Source of the DNA: Halorubrum aquaticum
GTDB lineage: Archaea; Halobacteriota; Halobacteria; Halobacteriales; Haloferacaceae
Length of the DNA stretch: 64,000 nt
Direction: 5' to 3'
NCBI RefSeq assembly: GCF_900113615.1
Contig: NZ_FOPZ01000017.1
Span: 1 to 64,000 of the forward strand
Each line of letters begins with the position of its first letter. Within the stretch, counting starts at the first letter, position 1. The position numbers were made by a program, and so were the translations under genes. The notes below the pieces were generated by a model. That model had not been told where the DNA came from. It did no database searches and saw only the letters and a list, made by a program, of their open reading frames with translations. Below, one piece after another: positions 24,419-32,566 of this stretch.

Positions 24419-25164
24419 ACGACCGCGACGACCGCCGGCTCCCGCATCCGCGCGAGGACGACGCGCGGCACGTCGGCGCGCTCGTGGATCGCCGCGGCGA
24501 CCTCCCGGGCGACCGCCTCGTCCGCGTCGTCGTCGACCATGTTCAAGAGCGGAACCGCGGTCGCGTCGGCGGGGACCCCCTTCAGTCCGCCCGCCTCGTG
24601 TGCCACGACGCGGCCGACCAGTTCCGGCGTGATCTCGTCGCCGGTCTCGACGCCGTCGACGAGCCCGGCCACGCGCTCGGGTCGATGGACGACCGCCTCC
24701 GAGAGCGGTTCGCCGACGGCGTGGACGCTCGCAACCGGCACGACGGTGTCGGCTCCGGCGGGGACCTGCGGCTCGCGGTCGTTCGGAGCCTTGAACAGCC
24801 GCGTCCGCGCGCCGTCGGCTTTCACCAACACGGGGCCGTCGTGAGCCGCCGAGAGGCGGTCGACGGTCTCCGGGTCGTATCCGCGGTACCGGTCGTCACG
24901 CTCCCGCTCCGGAACGAGCCCGAGGGGGAACGTCGCGCGCTCATCGTCGCTCTCGCGGTCGCGGAGGCTGGCGAGTTCGGAGACCGGATCGGCCGCCGTC
25001 CGCACCGTGGCGACCTGCCGGTCGAAGATCGGGATCCGGACCGTCGCCGTGAGCACCGCCCGATCGAGTCGGTCGGCGAGCACGTACAGCGTCGTCTTCT
25101 TCCCGCCGGCCCCGACGAGACAGGTGGTCCCCTCGCCCGCATCGAGCGCGTCGACGACGTTCAT
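24412..25164 (-). CDS. YqeC-like protein (molybdenum/selenium hydroxylase accessory family)
   Basis: A 250-residue P-loop-like protein. The N terminus reads TCLVGAGGKKTTLYVLADRL, the family's nucleotide-binding motif. Further signatures are DGPVLVKADGARTRLFKAP and ADTVVPVASVHAVGEPL. In bacteria YqeC-type genes accompany selenium-dependent molybdenum hydroxylases; the biochemical role is unproven. Here it is divergent from an aldehyde ferredoxin oxidoreductase-like gene, another pterin-metal enzyme family, across 125 bases. The ATG at 25164 starts the conserved domain; the longer frame overlaps the neighbour's promoter. Assignment is by motif recall. Confidence 0.7.
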   Translation of the reverse strand: MNVVDALDAGEGTTCLVGAGGKKTTLYVLADRLDRAVLTATVRIPIFDRQVATVRTAADPVSELASLRDRESDDERATFPLGLVPERERDDRYRGYDPETVDRLSAAHDGPVLVKADGARTRLFKAPNDREPQVPAGADTVVPVASVHAVGEPLSEAVVHRPERVAGLVDGVETGDEITPELVGRVVAHEAGGLKGVPADATAVPLLNMVDDDADEAVAREVAAAIHERADVPRVVLARMREPAVVAVVE

Positions 25165-25261
25165 GCTGGAGTTCGTTCCGTCCCTCGCGGTCACGCGTCG
25201 AAAACGCGTCGGTCCCGGCAGGCCGGGTCGTATGCGGCAAGTCGTCGCAGACACCGTGGGG

Positions 25262-25269
25262 TTTAATCC
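25262..25269 (+). promoter_or_regulatory. TATA-like box (TTTAATCC)
   Basis: Lies 21-28 bases before the ATG pair at 25290/25293, consistent with a leaderless transcript of the AOR-like gene. Confidence 0.55.
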
Positions 25270-25289
25270 GGGTTCGGCGGCTAACGACG

Positions 25290-27218
25290 ATGATGGACCC
25301 ACCGGACCGGATCCTCCGCGTCGACCTCTCGACCCGCCGAGTCGACAGCGAACCGGTCCCCGAGGAGTGGCTCGCGAGGTACGTCGGCGGGAAGGGGCTG
25401 GGCGCGCGCTACCTCTACGCGGCCGGCGGCGGGATCGACCCGGAGTCGCCGGCGAACCCCCTCGCGTTCATGACCGGACCGCTGACCGGCTACACCCCCG
25501 GCGAGCAGCGGTACGCGGCGATCACGAAGTCGCCGCTCACGGGCGCGTTCCTCGACTCCTACGGCGGCGGTGCCTTCCCCGGCCGACTCGCCGCCTCGCT
25601 CGGCCCGCACCTCGGGGTGCTCGTCACCGGCGCGGCCGACGAGCCGGTCGTTCTCTCGCTCTCGGACGGCGAGGCGACCGTCGATCCCGCGGGCGACCTG
25701 TGGGGTCTCGACGCGGCGGAGACGGACGACCGCTTTCCGGACGCGGCCGTCGCCTGCGTCGGTCCGGCGGGCGAGAACGCGGTGCGATACGCGACGATCG
25801 CCTCCGACGGCGGCGACCACCACGCCGGTCGCGGAGGCGCGGGCGCGGTGATGGGATCGAAACGCCTGAAGGCGGTCGTCGCCCGCGACCCGCCGCCGGA
25901 GCCGTCAGGCCGGCTGGCGGCCCTCAGGGAGCGCGACGGCGCGGCGTTCGCCGACAGCGACGCGGGGCGCTGGCTGGCCGCGAGCGACACCCTCGAGACG
26001 GTGGACTTCGCGAACGAGGCGGGCGTGCTCCCGACCCGCGGCTGGCAGGAGCGCCGCTTCGAGGGCGCGGAGGGGATCGGGATCGAGCGCGCCGCGGAGC
26101 GCGCGACGGGCCGCGAGCGCGAGGACGACCCGGTCCCCGGCGGGTTCCGGATCCCGGAGAGCGAAGGGGCGGAAAACGACGACGACGGCGACGCTGGCGA
26201 CGACGATGGAGACGACCGGGACGACGGCGACGCTGGCGACGGAGACGAACGGGACGACGGAGACGGAGACTACGACGCCGGCGAGAGCGCGTCCGCCGGC
26301 GACAGCGTCCCGCGCGGCGCGACGCCCATCGTCCTCGGGGCGGGGCTCGGGATCGACGACTTCGACGCGGTCGCGGCGCTGGGCGGCGTCTGTGACCGGC
26401 TCGGAATGGACGTCATCTCCGCGGGCAACGCGGTCGCCTGGGCGGTCCGCGCCGGCGAGGAGGGCCTGATCGACCGCGAGGTCGCCTTCGGCGACGAGGC
26501 GGCCGCACGGGCGACCATCGAGGAGATCGCGGGTCGGGAGACGCCGCTCGGCGACGCCCTCGCCGACGGCGTCGCGGCCGCCGCGGCGCGGCTCGGCGGC
26601 GAGGACCTGATCCCGACGGTGAAGGGGATGGAACTCTCCTCGTACGACCCCCGCGGGGCGACGTCGATGGCGCTGGCGTACGCAACCAGCGACCGCGGCG
26701 CGTGCCACCGGCGGGCTCGACCGGTCGAGGCCGACGCGATGGCACCCGATTCACGCGATCCGGACGCCGTCGCCGCCGCGGTCGCGGCCGAGCAGGACCG
26801 CCGGGCCGCGCTGTGGTGTCTCGTCGGAGACGACTTCCTCGAGGACGTGTTCGACCCCGCGGTCGCCGCCGAGTGGCTCGCCGCCCGCGGGTACGACCAC
26901 GACCCGGCGGACCTCGCCGCCCTCGGCGAGCGGGTGTGGACGCTCACCCGGCTGTACAACGTCCGAGAGGGGTTCCGCCGCGAGGACGACGCGCTGCCGC
27001 CGGCGATCGCGGGGGCGAGGGACGAGGGCGACGAGGCCGCCTCGGATCACTCGGACGGACTCGACCCGAACGCGTTCAACGAGCTCCTCGACGGCTACTA
27101 CGCCGTTCGGGAGTGGGACGAGAACGGGCGGCCGACCGCGACGCTCCTCGACCGGCTCGGACTCGCCGATCTCGCGGACGTGCCCGCCGCGACGGGCGGC
27201 GGGATCGACGGTCGCTGA
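25290..27218 (+). CDS. Aldehyde ferredoxin oxidoreductase paralogue lacking the CxxCxxxC cluster motif
   Basis: A 642-residue AOR-family protein. Typical members hold tungsto-bispterin and one [4Fe-4S] cluster and oxidise aldehydes with ferredoxin. The N-terminal pterin domain is intact (YVGGKGLGARYLY, PLTGAFLDSYGGGAFPG, GRGGAGAVMGSKRLKAV). Later pterin motifs also remain (DRLGMDVISAGNAVAWA, VKGMELSSYDPRG, SDRGACHR). Where three cluster cysteines should lie, about residues 285-345, there is an acidic low-complexity insert containing a 39-bp tandem duplication (26181 and 26220); no Cys occurs there. The fourth position may survive as ALWCLV. The paralogue at 54.7 kb keeps GTCSNCAFACK. The change could mean a non-redox or cluster-free role, or a gene losing function; the long intact frame favours a functional protein. 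Confidence 0.82.
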   Translation: MMDPPDRILRVDLSTRRVDSEPVPEEWLARYVGGKGLGARYLYAAGGGIDPESPANPLAFMTGPLTGYTPGEQRYAAITKSPLTGAFLDSYGGGAFPGRLAASLGPHLGVLVTGAADEPVVLSLSDGEATVDPAGDLWGLDAAETDDRFPDAAVACVGPAGENAVRYATIASDGGDHHAGRGGAGAVMGSKRLKAVVARDPPPEPSGRLAALRERDGAAFADSDAGRWLAASDTLETVDFANEAGVLPTRGWQERRFEGAEGIGIERAAERATGREREDDPVPGGFRIPESEGAENDDDGDAGDDDGDDRDDGDAGDGDERDDGDGDYDAGESASAGDSVPRGATPIVLGAGLGIDDFDAVAALGGVCDRLGMDVISAGNAVAWAVRAGEEGLIDREVAFGDEAAARATIEEIAGRETPLGDALADGVAAAAARLGGEDLIPTVKGMELSSYDPRGATSMALAYATSDRGACHRRARPVEADAMAPDSRDPDAVAAAVAAEQDRRAALWCLVGDDFLEDVFDPAVAAEWLAARGYDHDPADLAALGERVWTLTRLYNVREGFRREDDALPPAIAGARDEGDEAASDHSDGLDPNAFNELLDGYYAVREWDENGRPTATLLDRLGLADLADVPAATGGGIDGR

Positions 27219-27261
27219 GCCGACACTCCGGTCGACTCGCCCGACGGTTCGGCGCGTTCGG

Positions 27262-28464
27262 CTACGGCGCGGCCTGTTTGGTCGAGATCAGCTCGATCAC
27301 GTCCCGGTGAGAGAGGTCGTGGTCGGTGCCGACCTGTCGGCCGCTCCGGCAGTCGGTGCCGTGGAGCAGCCCCTCGCCGATGTCGGAGTGGATGTGGTAC
27401 GCGAAGTCCTCCGTCGTCGCGCCCTCGGGGAGAAGGAAGCAGTCGCGGAAGACGCCCTTCTCGTCCTTCGACCCGTTCGCGGAGCCGGGGAACACCGCGA
27501 TACAGCCGAGCACGTCGAAGACGGCGGCCTCGAGCGCCGCCTGGACGCCGGTCCCGCCGTACTCGGTCACGTGGTCGCGGATCGCGTCGAGGCCCGCCGC
27601 CTGCTCGTCGGAGACGTCGCCGACGATCGCGAAGTCGTCGTCGCCGGCGGTGTAGTCGACGACGCCCGCCTCGTCCGCGTTCTTGAGCGCCTTCTCGGCG
27701 TGGGCGCTCGCGGGGACGAACGAGAGGTGGTCGTAGTCGGGGTCCGACGTGATCTCGGCCCAGTTCTCCCTGGCTTCCGGCGTGTCGGTCTTGTTGGCCG
27801 CGACGACCATCGGCTTGGTGCGTTTCCTGATCTCGCGGGCGAGCTCCTCGCGGTCCTCACCGTCCCACGTCTCGGGCTCGAGCTCGAGCCCCTGCGCGAG
27901 GATGACCCGTTTCATCTCGTCTTTGGAGATACCGAACGCCGACATCTGTTCGGCGAGCTCCTCCTCGATGGCGGCCTCGGAGCCCTGATAGCGCGTCTCG
28001 TACTTCTCGAGGCCCTTCGAGAGCACGTCGAGGTACCAGGCGTCGAGCTCCTCCTCGAGGAAGTCGATGTCCTCACGGGGGTCGTGGCCCTCGGTCCGCT
28101 CGCCCTCGATGTCCGTCTTCCCGGAGAAGTCGACGACGTGGACCAACGCGTCCGTCTCGTTGAGGTCGGTGAGGAACTGGTTGCCGAGCCCGCGTCCCTC
28201 GTGAGCGCCCGGGACCAGCCCGGCCACGTCGACGAGTTCGATCGGAACGAACCGCGTGCCGTCGCGGCAGACGCCGACGTTCGGGGTACACGTCTCGTCG
28301 AACTCCGGGGCCGCACACTCGACGCGGACGTACGCCTCGCCCACGCTCGGGTCGATCGTCGTGAAGGGATAGGCTCCCTCGGGCACGTCGTTCATCGTCG
28401 CCGCGTTGAAGAACGTCGATTTGCCCACCGAGGGCTTACCGACGAGGCCGATCCGGTAACTCAT
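27262..28464 (-). CDS. ychF: Ribosome-associated ATPase/GTPase YchF (Obg family)
   Basis: A 400-residue P-loop protein. G1 is GLVGKPSVGKSTFFNAAT, the switch II DxxG lies in LVDVAGLVPGAHEGRGLGN, and an NKTD (AANKTD) G4 motif is present. The C-terminal TGS-like domain starts near VFPGSANGSKD and includes FAYHIHSDIGEGLL and STKQAAP. YchF binds ribosomes and hydrolyses ATP or GTP in stress-linked translation control. The ATG at 28464 gives the standard MSYRIGLVG start. It is divergent from the amidohydrolase gene. Confidence 0.95.
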   Translation of the reverse strand: MSYRIGLVGKPSVGKSTFFNAATMNDVPEGAYPFTTIDPSVGEAYVRVECAAPEFDETCTPNVGVCRDGTRFVPIELVDVAGLVPGAHEGRGLGNQFLTDLNETDALVHVVDFSGKTDIEGERTEGHDPREDIDFLEEELDAWYLDVLSKGLEKYETRYQGSEAAIEEELAEQMSAFGISKDEMKRVILAQGLELEPETWDGEDREELAREIRKRTKPMVVAANKTDTPEARENWAEITSDPDYDHLSFVPASAHAEKALKNADEAGVVDYTAGDDDFAIVGDVSDEQAAGLDAIRDHVTEYGGTGVQAALEAAVFDVLGCIAVFPGSANGSKDEKGVFRDCFLLPEGATTEDFAYHIHSDIGEGLLHGTDCRSGRQVGTDHDLSHRDVIELISTKQAAP

Positions 28465-28592
28465 TACCCGGATTCCGCCGTCCGACGTGAAAAGCGATGC
28501 GAGAGGGCCGAGCGCATGCGAGAGAAGTGATCGCACGGGAGGTGGACGGGTCGGGTGGCGGTCGGGTGGCGAGCGAGAGGCGTCCTGAACCG

Positions 28593-28600
28593 TTTATATA
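28593..28600 (+). promoter_or_regulatory. TATA box (TTTATATA)
   Basis: A near-consensus haloarchaeal TATA box 23-30 bases before the ATG at 28623, giving a leaderless transcript. Confidence 0.65.
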
Positions 28601-28622
28601 TCGAGCCGCCGAAGCCCGCCCC

Positions 28623-29699
28623 ATGTACGCGCTGGTCGGCGGGACCGTCCACACGGCAACGGAGCGGGGAACGATCGAGGCGACCGTCGTCATCGACGGC
28701 GGCGAGATCGTCGCCGTCGGCGACGTCGAACCGCCCGAGGAGGCGACCGTCGTCGACGTCGAGGGGCTCCACGTCACGCCGGGGCTCGTCGACGCCCACA
28801 GCCACGCCGGGATCGCCGAGTGGGGCGAGCCCGAGGACCGGGACTACAACGAGGGGACCGCCGCGGTCACCCCGCACGTCAACGCGCTCGACGGGTTTCA
28901 CCCCCGCGACGAGGAGCTGAGACACGCGTTCCAGAACGGGGTGACCTCGGTCTCGGCGCGGATGGGCTCCGGAAACGTGATCGGCGGGATCATCTGCTCG
29001 ATGAAGACCCACGGGCTGACCGCCGACGACATGCTGATCCGCGAGGACGGCATGAAGGCCGCGATGGGCGAGAACCCGAAGCGCTTCCACGGCGAGGAGC
29101 AGGGCCGCCAGCCCTCGACGCGCCCCGGCGTCGCGGCCACCCTCCGCTCGGCGTTGATGGAGGCCGAGGACTACGTCGACCGGCGCGAGCACGCCCGCAA
29201 CGAGGGCGAGCCGTTCGAGCGCGACCTCGGCATGGAGAACCTCTCGCGCGTGCTCACCGAGGGGTTCCCGCTCCGGGTCCACGCGCATCGATCCGACGAC
29301 ATCATGACGGTCTTCCGGATCGCCGAGGAGTTCGGGATCGACGAGATCTCCATCGAGCACGCGACCGAGGGCCACCTGATAGCGGAGGAGTTCGCGAAGC
29401 GGGACGTGCCGGCGATCGTCGGGCCGTCGCTGTACTCGGGCGCGAAGTACGAACTGCGCAACATCACCTTCGAGACGCCGGCGATCCTCCACGAGGCCGG
29501 CGTGAAGGTCGCGATCCAGACCGACGCCCCCGTGTTGCCCCAACAGCACCTCGACGTCTGCGTCGGGCTCGCGGTCCGAGAGGGCTTCCCCGAGGAGGAG
29601 GCACTGGAGGCGGTCACGCGCTATCCCGCCGAGATCCTCGGGATCGACGACCGCGTCGGCACCCTGGAGGTCGGCACCGACGCCGACGTGGCGGTCTAG
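28623..29699 (+). CDS. Amidohydrolase (imidazolonepropionase-like), ended early by in-frame TAG
   Basis: A 358-residue metal-dependent hydrolase. The first metal site is DAHSHAG after TPGLV; others are RVHAHRSDD, ISIEHATEG and QTDAPVLP (Asp). The composite beta domain starts with LVGGTVHTATERGTIEA and should close with a C-terminal strand. The frame stops at TAG 29697 within GTDADVAV, where relatives continue to an aromatic residue and Asp-Gly. The following 37 codons still encode the missing end (see next entry). The truncated protein has all metal ligands but lacks the final strands. Substrate unknown; relatives act on cyclic amides and dipeptides. Confidence 0.85.
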   Translation: MYALVGGTVHTATERGTIEATVVIDGGEIVAVGDVEPPEEATVVDVEGLHVTPGLVDAHSHAGIAEWGEPEDRDYNEGTAAVTPHVNALDGFHPRDEELRHAFQNGVTSVSARMGSGNVIGGIICSMKTHGLTADDMLIREDGMKAAMGENPKRFHGEEQGRQPSTRPGVAATLRSALMEAEDYVDRREHARNEGEPFERDLGMENLSRVLTEGFPLRVHAHRSDDIMTVFRIAEEFGIDEISIEHATEGHLIAEEFAKRDVPAIVGPSLYSGAKYELRNITFETPAILHEAGVKVAIQTDAPVLPQQHLDVCVGLAVREGFPEEEALEAVTRYPAEILGIDDRVGTLEVGTDADVAV

Positions 29700-29813
29700 G
29701 ACGGCGTCTTCCACGAGAACGACAGCCGAACACGACACGTCTTCGTCGACGGCGAACACGTCTTCGACCGCGAGCGCGACGCGGTCGACCCCCGCGAGGA
29801 GTACGACTGGTAG
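29700..29813 (+). pseudogene. In-frame continuation of the amidohydrolase beyond the TAG
   Basis: Read in the same frame after TAG 29697, these codons give DGVFHENDSRTRHVFVDGEH, VFDRERDAVD and PREEYDW, then TAG at 29811. This is the usual amidohydrolase ending (xxVxHVFVDGExVFDR). The lost codon would be an aromatic such as TGG or TAC, one substitution from TAG. The end is preserved without further damage, so the mutation is recent, or the stop is read through, or the base is a sequencing error. Confidence 0.8.
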
Positions 29814-29852
29814 CGAGGAGTACGACTGGTAGCGAGGAGTACGACTGGTAGC
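29796..29852. repeat. Three perfect copies of a 19-bp unit at the amidohydrolase's original end
   Basis: Units at 29796-29814, 29815-29833 and 29834-29852 are identical (GAGGAGTACGACTGGTAGC). Each contains the codons for EEYDW and the stop. Since 19 is not a multiple of three, the extra copies lie in other frames and outside the gene. Confidence 0.95.
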
Positions 29853-29965
29853 GAGAGGTCTCGGAGCCGTCGGGGGCGGTGGAACGGCTCCTCGACCGAC
29901 GAACGGGAACGCCCGATCCGGCCGAAGCGTGGTCCCTTATTATCCGCCGGTTCGATACGACGCTC

Positions 29966-31282
29966 ATGGACGCAGACGCCATCGTCGTCGGCGGGGGGCT
30001 CGCCGGGCTCGTCTCGGCGGCCCGGCTCGCGGAGGCGGGCGCGGACGTGACGCTCTGTGAACGACGACCGAGCGTCGGCGGCCGGGTTCGCTCCCGCGAG
30101 GTCGACGGCTTCACGCTCGACCGGGGGTTCCAGGTGCTTTTCACGAGCTACCCGGCCGTGGCGCGTGAACTCGACACGGAGGCGCTCGACCTCCGGCGGT
30201 TCTCGCCCGGCGCGACGGTCTGCCGGCCGGGATCGCGGGCCGTCCTCTCGGACCCGCTCCGCGAGCCGACCGCCGCGATCGAGTCGGCGCTCAACCACGA
30301 GGTCCCCTTCTCCGATAAGCTCCGGACGCTCGCGCTCCGGTACGACCTCTCGCAACGTGCGGAGGACGAGTTCTTCTCGGACCACGGCTCCGACGCGTCG
30401 ATCCGCGAGTACCTCGCGGACTGGGGCTTCTCGGGCGACTACGTCGCGAACTTCGTCGAGCCCTTCTACGGCGGGATCACCCTCGACCGGTCGCTTGCGA
30501 CCTCGAAGGCCGTCTTCGAGTACACCTTCCGCGCGATGGGCCGCGGGTCGATCGCGGTGCCCGCCGAGGGGATGGCGGCGATCCCGGAGCAGCTGGCCGA
30601 GCGCGCCACGGACGCCGGGGTCGAGGTCCGTACCGGCGAGGACGTCGAGGCGATCGACGTCGGGTCGGGCGGCCGGTTCCGGCTCGGTTCCGGCGGCCCG
30701 GCGGACGGCGCGCGCGTCGAGCTCGCGGACGGCGAGACGCTCGACGCGGGGTGTGTCGTCGTCGCGACCACGCCGCCGGAGGCGCGGCGGCTGACCGGCG
30801 TCGAATCGGTCCCCGAGTCGGGAGTACCCAACGTCACCGCGTGGTACGCGCTCCCCGAGCGGTCGTCGTTCTCGACCGGCAGGCGGATCCTGCTCAACGC
30901 GGCGGGCGAGTCGCCGAACGCGGTCGTGCCGGTCTCGGAGGTCGCCGCCGAGTACGCGCCCCGGAACCGCCCCCTGCTCGCGGCGACGTTCCTCGGCGAG
31001 GCGGCGCTGGAGCGCGGCGCCGACGACCTCCGTGAAGACACACGAAACGCGCTCTCCGCGTGGTATCCGGAGCGCGGGTTCGAGAGCCTCGAGACCGTCG
31101 CAGTCGACCGGATCCCCTTCGCACAGTTCGCCCAGCCGCCGGGAGTCCACGCGACCCTCCCCGACCCGGACGAGCCCGAGGGTCCGGTGGTCCTCGCGGG
31201 CGAATACACCGAGTGGTCCTCGATCCAGGGCGCGTTGGAGAGCGGGCGGACCGCGGCGGCGGCCGCGAGCGAGCATCTGTGA
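29966..31282 (+). CDS. FAD-dependent oxidoreductase (phytoene desaturase/protoporphyrinogen oxidase-like)
   Basis: A 438-residue flavoprotein. The N-terminal fold is AIVVGGGLAGLVSAARLAEAGADVTL, followed by ERRPSVGGRVRSREVDGFTLDRGFQVLFTSY cut to its core motifs GGRVRS and DRGFQVL, as in amine oxidase/carotenoid desaturase relatives. The C-terminal FAD motif is VVLAGEYTEWSSIQGALESGR. The ATG at 29966 starts the dinucleotide fold directly. The substrate is not known; such genes are often annotated only as NAD(P)/FAD-dependent oxidoreductase. No carotenoid gene is adjacent. Confidence 0.85.
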   Translation: MDADAIVVGGGLAGLVSAARLAEAGADVTLCERRPSVGGRVRSREVDGFTLDRGFQVLFTSYPAVARELDTEALDLRRFSPGATVCRPGSRAVLSDPLREPTAAIESALNHEVPFSDKLRTLALRYDLSQRAEDEFFSDHGSDASIREYLADWGFSGDYVANFVEPFYGGITLDRSLATSKAVFEYTFRAMGRGSIAVPAEGMAAIPEQLAERATDAGVEVRTGEDVEAIDVGSGGRFRLGSGGPADGARVELADGETLDAGCVVVATTPPEARRLTGVESVPESGVPNVTAWYALPERSSFSTGRRILLNAAGESPNAVVPVSEVAAEYAPRNRPLLAATFLGEAALERGADDLREDTRNALSAWYPERGFESLETVAVDRIPFAQFAQPPGVHATLPDPDEPEGPVVLAGEYTEWSSIQGALESGRTAAAAASEHL

Positions 31283-31303
31283 CGCGAGCCGTCGCCGGCG
31301 TCG

Positions 31304-32503
31304 CTACTCCCGGCCGGCCTCGTCGTCCTCGCCGTTCCCGTCGTCGTCGACGGTATCGCCGCCCTCACCATGGTCCGGCAGCGAGAGCACGTTCTCGCGG
31401 CCCAGCCGGAATCCATCCAGGTCGCCCTCGTCGCGGAGCCCCGTCACCACCTGACTCGTCTTCGCGGCCGTCCAGTCGAGCTCCTCGGCGACCCGCTTCT
31501 GTTTCATTCGGCCGCCCTCACGCTCGATGAGCCGCAGCACCTGCTCCTCGTTGCTCAGAAGCTCCGCGTCGACCGGCGGGACGTTCCCCTCCTCGTCCCC
31601 GTCGGCGTCATCCGGGTCGTCGTCCGGGTCGTCACCCCCGGATTCCCCCTCCGCGGAGTCGTCGCTCGCGGCAGCCGCCGACTCCGGTGTCGTCGACTCC
31701 GATCCCGCCCGATCGCGTCGGGAGTACGCCAGTACCCCGCCGAGGACGACGAGGAGGCCGACCACGGCGAGGACCGGGAGCCAGCCCGGGAGCGAGTTCA
31801 GGGCGGAGTCGGGGACGGCCGAGATCCGCGGCTCCCCTCCGGCGAAGTCGACCGGGCCGACCCAGACGACCGAGCCGTCGCGCGTCTCCGCGGGCGCGGG
31901 CGACGCCGTATCCAGTTCGTATGAGTCCGGCCACGAGACGATGAGCGAACTCTCCTCGTCGAGGAACATCCCGTCGACCGCGTCGCCGGCCGCGATCCGT
32001 CCGTCCTCGACGGTCGCGAAGCCGCTCCAGTGGAACCGATAGGTGACGACGCCGTACTCCTGGGGGATCTCCCGCCGCTCCGCGGTCACGGACACGTTCG
32101 AGACGCCCATCTCCCGACCGGTGGCGATCGCGGACTCGTTGACGGTCGTCTCCATCCGCCCGCGGAACCGGTCGGTGTAGGCCTCGGGGTTCGCCTCGAG
32201 GTCCGTCCGGAACTCCTCGAAGGCCTGTTCCTCGTCGCTCGTCGAGAGACGGACCCGGTACTCGATCGTCCAGACCGCGTCCCCGTCGGCGTTGACGTCG
32301 GCGGTGATCAGGACGTCGTCGGGGTCGATCTCCTCCTGTTGGGCGAAGACGTCTCCGGCACCGACTCCCGCAACGCCGGTGGACGCGCCGACGAGAAGAC
32401 CGACGGCGAGGAGACTGACGGCGAGACAGCAGACGAGCGCCGTGAGTACCGTCGTTCGCTGCACGAACGACCCGACACGCGGCCGCGCTAAATCGTTTCT
32501 CAT
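31304..32503 (-). CDS. Membrane-anchored winged-helix protein (haloarchaeal DUF7343/DUF7345-like)
   Basis: A 399-residue protein with a signal-like hydrophobic start (VLTALVCCLAVSLLAVGLLVG), an outer beta domain (ITADVNADGDAVWTIEYRVRL, then YRFHWSGFATVEDGRI), a membrane helix (GWLPVLAVVGLLVVLGGVLAY, about 250-270), an acidic linker and a cytoplasmic winged helix (NEEQVLRLIEREGGRMKQKR, then TAAKTSQVVTGLRDEG). This architecture suggests a one-protein signal relay from outside to DNA. The DUF names are from memory. It lies directly downstream of another exported protein on the same strand (63 bases), so they may form an operon. Confidence 0.65.
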   Translation of the reverse strand: MRNDLARPRVGSFVQRTTVLTALVCCLAVSLLAVGLLVGASTGVAGVGAGDVFAQQEEIDPDDVLITADVNADGDAVWTIEYRVRLSTSDEEQAFEEFRTDLEANPEAYTDRFRGRMETTVNESAIATGREMGVSNVSVTAERREIPQEYGVVTYRFHWSGFATVEDGRIAAGDAVDGMFLDEESSLIVSWPDSYELDTASPAPAETRDGSVVWVGPVDFAGGEPRISAVPDSALNSLPGWLPVLAVVGLLVVLGGVLAYSRRDRAGSESTTPESAAAASDDSAEGESGGDDPDDDPDDADGDEEGNVPPVDAELLSNEEQVLRLIEREGGRMKQKRVAEELDWTAAKTSQVVTGLRDEGDLDGFRLGRENVLSLPDHGEGGDTVDDDGNGEDDEAGRE

Positions 32504-32566
32504 GTCCGGCGTCGGCCCCGAGCGCTCCGCCGTCGACTTCGGTCGTCCCTCACCGACGCGAGCACG

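Noticed and set aside
29697-29699. Pyrrolysine at the amidohydrolase TAG
   Set aside because: Other genes in the window end in TAG normally and no PYLIS-like context or pyl gene is seen; a point mutation or sequencing error is simpler.
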